This document shows, piece by piece, positions 58,587 through 64,000 of a stretch of DNA of 64,000 nt. Under the pieces are notes generated by a model. It did no database searches. It saw only the letters and a list, made by a program, of their open reading frames with translations, and was not told the origin of the DNA. Numbering within the stretch: the first letter of the stretch is position 1; every line of letters begins with the position of its first letter. Source of the stretch: Datisca glomerata (lineage: Eukaryota > Streptophyta > Magnoliopsida > Cucurbitales > Datiscaceae). The DNA is taken from the NCBI GenBank assembly GCA_003255025.1, contig QANY01013727.1, positions 1,819,849-1,883,848 of the forward strand, written 5' to 3'. Position numbers and translations under genes: made by a program.

Positions 58587-59383
58587 ATGGATAGGTCCTA
58601 GTCTATTGATTTCAATATTTATAAAGATTTTTTGTATCATGATTCTGCTGGTCTGATTGGAATGTGAAAATCTCACTTAAGAACTAAATGATTAATTCAA
58701 GTTTATTCAATATGGTATCGATATCTTGTGAAGTTTAAAAGAATTATTTGTAGGGATAAATTGAGTGGTTAGATTGTGTTTGGGACATGCAAGATTTGAA
58801 TTAAAAAATAAAAATCCTACAAAGTTCATGTTGGTATTCACATATGTGAATGTAAACCTTATGCTATTATATGGCTATGAAATTAAAAAATTTCGAGGTT
58901 GTTATTCAAAAAATGAAGTGTTAGGCCGTTGACTGAGTAATTAAATCACTGATTAATAGCCAAGGTTATCATGTTGATGGACCATATTGCAATGCACTTT
59001 ATATTAAGGTACTTGTGGATTTTATTTTGGAGATAAAGATACCTACCAGTACTTATTACGTGATGGTTGATATTACACCAGAAGGATGTATGATTGTAAT
59101 ATACTATGTATCCAAGTATGTGTATTGTGTTGAGAGGTGAATGGTTATAATTATTATTAGTTTAATATTTGAAACTATTGAGGATATGCAGTAAGTACCA
59201 TAGATAAGATTCTACGAGTGTCGATAATATCTTGCAACGAATTTTGAATGATTTAATAATGATGATGGATTAATAGAAATAGTAAGGTCATTATAGGTTT
59301 CATCGTACGATCATTGGGTATCATGAGGCTTTTAACTTAGTATGTATGTTTAATAGTGAAGTGAATTTTTCTTGGAACCTTCC
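58587..59383 (+). repeat. Direct repeat, copy 2
   Basis: Second copy of 56107-56896. It is cut on the right by the CACTAC end at 59386. On the left it abuts the inverted 3' LTR and its short internal remnant (58530-58586). Confidence 0.88.
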
Positions 59384-59385
59384 AC

Positions 59386-59480
59386 CACTACAAGAAATAC
59401 GACATTCCACAGGATTAAAATACAAGATTCGCAGTCGTATCTTGTTAAAAATATGTATTCTAGAAGTCCGCTTAATAATT
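59386..59480 (+). mobile_element. CACTA-like left end
   Basis: CACTACAAGAAATACGAC begins at 59386 directly after the end of the direct repeat. CACTACAAGAAA is the common tip of plant CACTA elements. No matching right end was found before the copia sequences, so the extent is uncertain. Confidence 0.5.
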
Positions 59481-60549
59481 TTATTTTTTTATTTCAATAG
59501 TTGTAATTTATAAATACTCAATAGTCACTCGGTCCATTATTATTTTATTTAATTGTTAAATAATTGTTTAATTGTTATGTTTGATGACAGGTCCATGCAT
59601 TAGTCGATCACATGCCATACATGAAAATCCCACACAGTTTTATTTAATCAGGCATCTCATCTATAGAAACATGATTTATTAAGTTTGTCCTAATATATTT
59701 ATATTTATTGCTTTATGAAATCAATGGCATGTAAACTACTAGGTTTGAACTAGTTAAAACTTGATAATCACACCACACTAAAAATCATTGTTACCTTTAG
59801 GTTAACCGACTTTAGTAAAAGAGTTTTACTAAAGTTTAATAAATATAATTAATTAGTTAATCTAAGTTCACCTATTTATGACTTAGGCACTTTAAAAAGT
59901 TAAATGAACTTAGACCAATGAGATTGGATTTTAATTAGTAATTAATTTGGAATGAATTTATTAGTTAAAATAGAAACACATTATCCTAAAATAGTAAGTG
60001 GGAGAATGTTGACATGTCAATATAACATATGGTCTACGTTATTAGTATAACACCGTGAGGTGCAGTGAGGGCCTCGAGATGGCTTTGTTTTCATCCCCTA
60101 AGGAAGGTTTCGAGCTGTACCAATATCAAGGTCGGACTTCTTAAGAAGATAGGAGGAAGTGATGTAGTTTAGTTTTGATCGTCCCTAAGGTGACATATTC
60201 TAAATGAAATCATGAATCTGAAATGTTGAGTTATACTCACAAAGTCACAATTAAGTTTTCATGTGGATAGTTGTGACTTGACCGAACAAGTGATACCTTA
60301 TTGTTAAAAGAGAAAATATGAGATATTTTAAGTTTTAATTAATAAGGATAAAAATATCTCATAGACAGTCTGAAGTTAATCTGACCGACCCTAAGGTGAC
60401 ACATTAATCGTTGGGTTATTTTATCGTGATTAGTAAATGCTAAATTTATGTGTTTATTATGATTGCATTCATGCATCACATTTACTTATCGAATTCTAGA
60501 TATTTATCAATTATATTGAATCATGTATGTTTTAAATTTTAGTTATCAA
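59481..60549 (+). other. Copia-related non-coding region
   Basis: AT-rich. AAGTGGGAGAATGTTGACA at about 59995-60014 looks like the junction of a copia polypurine tract and LTR start. The following 0.5 kb up to gag is non-coding, and no LTR ends could be paired. Confidence 0.4.
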
Positions 60550-60552
60550 TAT

Positions 60553-62419
60553 TATGTCTACACTGGGCAATCATGTTACTGCTTTACTCACTCTTGAGAA
60601 ATTGCATGATGATAATTTGAATCAAATATGAACTTAATGTTGATTTGTGAGAACCATAAGTTCGCTCTTACTGAGAAATGTCTTGAGAAGCCCGTTGCTA
60701 ATGCCCCTAAGAATGTTAGGAATAAATATGATGCTTGGATCTTATCAAACAACAAGGCAAAGTGCTACATGCTTGTGAGCATGAATGATGTTCTGAGATC
60801 AAGCATGAAAGCATGGAGACTACCTATGAGATTATGGACTCTTTACATCCAATGTTTGGACAATAGTTTGATCAAAGTCATCATGAGGCCATTAGGAGCT
60901 ATATGACAACTAAGATGAGGAAGTGTACTTCTGTTCGAGAACATGTTTTGAACATGATCAACATAATACACGAGACAGAAGTACATGGGGCGACCATTGA
61001 TGAACGAACTCAAGTTAACATCATACTAGAGTCACTCACACTAACGTTTTCTGCGTTAACGATCAACCATGTTATGAACAAGTTACTTATTCAACATGAC
61101 CCAATTATTGAATGAACTAGACTTTTGAGTCACTCAACCTTAGAATGACCAAAGATGGTGAGGCAAATATTGTTGAGCAAAAGCCTTCTTCCAATATTGT
61201 TAAGAACAAGAAAAGGAAGAAGAACAATTGTAAGGACAAGATTAAGAAAAAAAGAGTAAATAAAGCCAAGACATCACCGAAAGCCAAGGAGAACAAAAAA
61301 GACAGCAAGCCCAAAGGAAAGTGTTTTCACTGTGGGGTTGAAGGTCATTAGAATTGAAACTGTAACAAGTATCTCTCTGAGCCGAAAAAGAAAAGTAAAT
61401 ATGATTTACTTGTACTTGAAGCCTGTTTAGTGAAATATGATTTGCCATCCTAGATACTTGATTCGGGAGCCACTAAAATGTATGTTCTTCTTTGCAGATG
61501 CTTGATTCGTCAAGGGAGCTGGCTGATGGCGAGGTCATTTTGAGAGTTGGCAGTGGTGCGCTCGTGTCAGCTAAAACATTATGGACAATCCATTTATTTT
61601 TTGGATATAATTACTTATTTTTTAACGATGTTTATTATATTCCTGGTTTTTCAAGGAATTTGATTTCTCTTTCATTTTTGTAAGAACAAGTATTCGAAGT
61701 TTCTTTCATTAATAAAGAGTTTATTACTTCTAAGAATGGATTCGATATCTGTCATGCTAACATTATAAATGGACTGTATATGCTTAAACCGACTGAAGCG
61801 CGTTAAATAATTTTAAATTATTTAAAGTAGCAAAACGTATAACAAACGACAAAGAGTTTCTCATGATGATAACACATATTTATGGCATCTTAGGTTGGGA
61901 CATATTAATCTAGATAGGTTAAACAAGTTAACAAAGTATGGTACTTTGAGAGAGCTAAAAGTTGGAACTCTTCCTATTTGTGAATCCTGTCTAGAGGATA
62001 AAATGACCAAGAGACCTTTCACAGGAAAGGGTCAAAGAGCCAAAGAACCACTTGAGTTAGTACATAGTGATGTTTGTGGACCGATCAACGTACAAGCTAG
62101 AGGTGGGTATGAGTATTTTGTCATTTTCAATAATGACTACTCGAAGATATGGTTATAGTTACCTAATGCATCGAAAGTCTGAAACTTTTGGAAAGTTTAA
62201 GAACTTCAAGTCTGAAGCTGAAAAACAATTAGGTAAATCATTAAAAACTCTTCGATCCTATCGAGGTAGTGAATACTTGGATTTAGAATTTCAAGGATTA
62301 TTTGCTGGGGTGTGGAATCCTATCCCAACTTACAGCACGTGAAACACCACAGCAAAATGATGTTGCAGAAAGGAGAAATCGGACCTTATTAGATATGGTT
62401 AGGCCGATGTTAAGCTACT
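60553..62419 (+). pseudogene. Ty1/copia gag, protease and integrase, truncated by a DNA transposon
   Basis: Gag starts near 60553 (MSTLGNHVTALLTLEKLHDD) and continues as ENHKFALTEKCLEKP, NVRNKYDAWILSNNKAKCYM and TSVREHVLNMINIIHETEVH. A lysine-rich linker and a CCHC zinc knuckle (CFHCGVEGH, 61321) follow. Protease is at 61450-61680, with the D-S-G-A motif (ILDSGATK-like at about 61453). The GAG-pre-integrase block is LGHINLDRLNKLTKYGTL (about 61890). The integrase start is CESCLEDKMTKRPF, LELVHSDVCGPI, GYEYFVIFNNDYS. The sequence stops within integrase (about TPQQNDVAERRNRTLLDMV) at the CACTAC end at 62420. Stops and frameshifts are few compared with the element at position 1, so it is younger. 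Confidence 0.9.
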
Positions 62420-64000
62420 CACTACTAAAAAAATGGGATACAATGGCAGCCACCTATTTAGTACAATGACAATTTTGCAAAACCTGTCAAAGGAAAAAGT
62501 GTTGGGTGAGGTAATTTTGATAATATGACAGTTTTTTATTGACTGTCATAAATGTCTTACCTACGATGACAGTGTGAAAATAAATTGTCATCGTTTTATA
62601 GTATAAAAAACTCACTTATTAGCCAACATTTTATTTTTGAAAATGCCATCTTATTTAAACCACCCTAATTTTCACTTCTTTTCCCCTTTTCCATTTCTCG
62701 GTCAATCTATCTTGATCTCTATCTCTCTCTCGATCTGTCTCTCTCCCTCTCTCTCGATCTCTCTCTCATTCTCGATCTCTCTCACTCTCGACCTCTCTCG
62801 AACAGTCATACGAAATGACAAACTCATTGGGTTCTTGAAGGAAAATAGTGTCTTTGGTGATGGGCTGAGCTTCGACCAAGGTGCTATGCCTTGGCTTTCG
62901 TCACTTTGTATGCCGATGACGAGCATAAGTTCTTGTACCGTAATCCTAGCGTGAATCGTTGGGAGATATCTATCATAGTATGTTAATTTTTAGGCATTTT
63001 ATCTTCTTAAATTTGTCTAATCTGCTTCTGGTACCGTAACCCTAGCATTGTGAAACTGAAACCTCTAGGGTTAAGAATCAATTAGATGCATTTGTTTTAA
63101 CTGGCTTGACTTAATTGATAGAGTTGCATATCACCACTACGAGTGACTGTTTTTCATAGATCATGATTGTTTAGGGCGGAGCATAAAGAGAACAAGGCCT
63201 TCTTTATATACTGACTGAGATGGATGGTTTTAAGGTTTCTACATCGCAGGTGTTCTTTTACGTCAACTCTTGCCTTGGAGAGAAAACTTGGCTGCTTTGA
63301 CACTAACTTGGGCTTTGTAGGTGCTAGTTATTGGTGCTACAAATAGACTAGATATTCTAGATCCAGCACTCTTGAGAAAGGGCCATTTTGACAAGATTAT
63401 AAGAGTTGGTTTGCCATCAAAAGATGGCAGACTGGCTATATTGAGGTAATTTTCTCAATGGTTCAGCATCAGAGATGAGATACTAAAACTGATGGTTTTT
63501 TTAAATCTTGATGTTTGTGCATAACAGGTGCATGCTAGAAATAAATATTTTCGTTCTGAAGAGGAGAAAGAAGTCCTACTCCAGGAAATAGCTGAGCAAA
63601 CAAAAGATTTAACGGGGACAGAGTTGCAGAATATATTATAATTTATCTTTAAATGTAGAGTTAGAGCTTGTTCTTCTTTGGGAAGATAGTCATATGTTAC
63701 TTATATTCAATGACAGGAATGAAGTTGGAATTTTAACTAGTAGAAAAGATCTAGATTACATTGGACAAGAAGAGTTGCTAGAGGCTTTGAAAAGGGTCAG
63801 CAGCCTCTTGCCTAAATATTCCTCTCCTCATTATTAATCCAGAATTGATTGTCCGTTTCTCATTTTTCATTTTTAATGGTCTTGCAGCAAAATGGTACTT
63901 TTGAAACAGGCCAGGAAGAAAGTACTGAAACTCCCGAAGAACTAAAACTTATATTAGTATACAGAGAAGCAGTGGTTGCTGTCCTTGCCTGCTATTTTCC
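62420..64000 (+). mobile_element. CACTA-like element inserted in copia integrase; right end outside the window
   Basis: CACTACTAAAAAAATGGG starts abruptly inside the copia integrase frame. Subterminal words follow (GACAGTTTTTTATTGACTGTC at about 62528, a palindrome-like pair, then GATGACAGTGTG). Non-transposon sequence comes next, including a CT microsatellite at 62705-62800 and exons like FTSHI4. No transposase is seen. Whether the exons are inside the element depends on where its right end lies. Confidence 0.55.
63321..64000 (+). pseudogene. FTSHI4: FTSHI4-like (inactive FtsH homologue) gene fragment, four exons
   Basis: Exon-like blocks: 63321-63445 ([34 protein letters not shown]); 63528-about 63639 (VHARNKYFRSEEEKEVLLQE, LTGTELQNIL); 63717-63795 (NEVGILTSRKDLDYIGQEEL); 63888 to the window end (NGTFETGQEESTETPEELKL, YREAVVAVLACYF). 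They cover the end of the AAA ATPase domain and the following region of the chloroplast proteins known as FTSHI4, which lack the protease zinc site (YREAV replaces HEAGH). The native protein acts in chloroplast and embryo development. Signs of decay: joining blocks one and two shifts the frame by one base, block two ends in TAA where a donor site is expected, and RFDK has become HFDK. The 5' exons are absent. Assignment to the FTSHI4 group is from recall of its sequence. Confidence 0.78.

Overview
The window looks like nuclear DNA of a flowering plant, most likely a eudicot. It is AT-rich, its one complete multi-exon gene has plant-type introns, and most of the rest is plant retrotransposons, DNA transposons, MITE-like insertions and tandem repeats in many stages of decay. 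I cannot name the species from the sequence.

Host genes. The only convincing intact multi-exon gene is at 8380-12052 (+): eight exons that join into a 540-residue alternative (rotenone-insensitive) NAD(P)H dehydrogenase of the plant internal mitochondrial NDA type. One of its introns is GC-AG. Tail to tail with it, at 12614-12450 (-), is a 54-residue reading frame with a good TATA box and a conserved-looking basic core. Everything else that resembles a host gene is broken: a beta-tubulin fragment with its intron kept (28.8-29.2 kb), an S4-domain exon like plant TlyA-type proteins (29.5 kb), four exons of an FTSHI4-like AAA protein (63.3 kb to the end) and an unidentified exon-like stretch (17.4-20.1 kb).

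Mobile DNA, left to right. 1-2.99 kb: decayed Ty1/copia pol with the start of its 3' LTR. 14.28-26.69 kb: a large composite DNA-transposon region with CACTA-like ends, a broken MULE transposase (-), an Ulp1-protease-like decayed gene (+), palindrome arrays next to the ends, and many copies of a TACACGATG/CATCGTGTA repeat. 28.4-31.4 kb: gene-fragment mosaic. 32.1-36.6 kb: five tandem units of 0.7-1.0 kb, each holding a 45-bp minisatellite and a hairpin. 38.4-39.7 kb: copia LTR plus primer-binding site. 41.5-45.1 kb: L1-type LINE. 45.16-46.25 kb: hAT-like MITE. 46.26-53.2 kb: Tat-lineage Ty3/gypsy element with two RNase H segments, a hAT-like MITE in gag and a 131-bp tandem array after integrase. 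53.2-59.4 kb: rearranged Tekay/Del-like gypsy element with a full LTR, an inverted partial LTR and a 0.79-kb direct repeat. 59.4-62.4 kb: copia gag-pol cut at 62420 by a CACTA-like end, beyond which the FTSHI4-like exons lie.

The layers show order: the DNA transposon at 62420 interrupts copia, the MITE at 47228 interrupts gypsy gag, and the MITE at 45156 sits between the LINE and the gypsy element. All functional statements come from reading the translated sequence; no alignment or database search was run.
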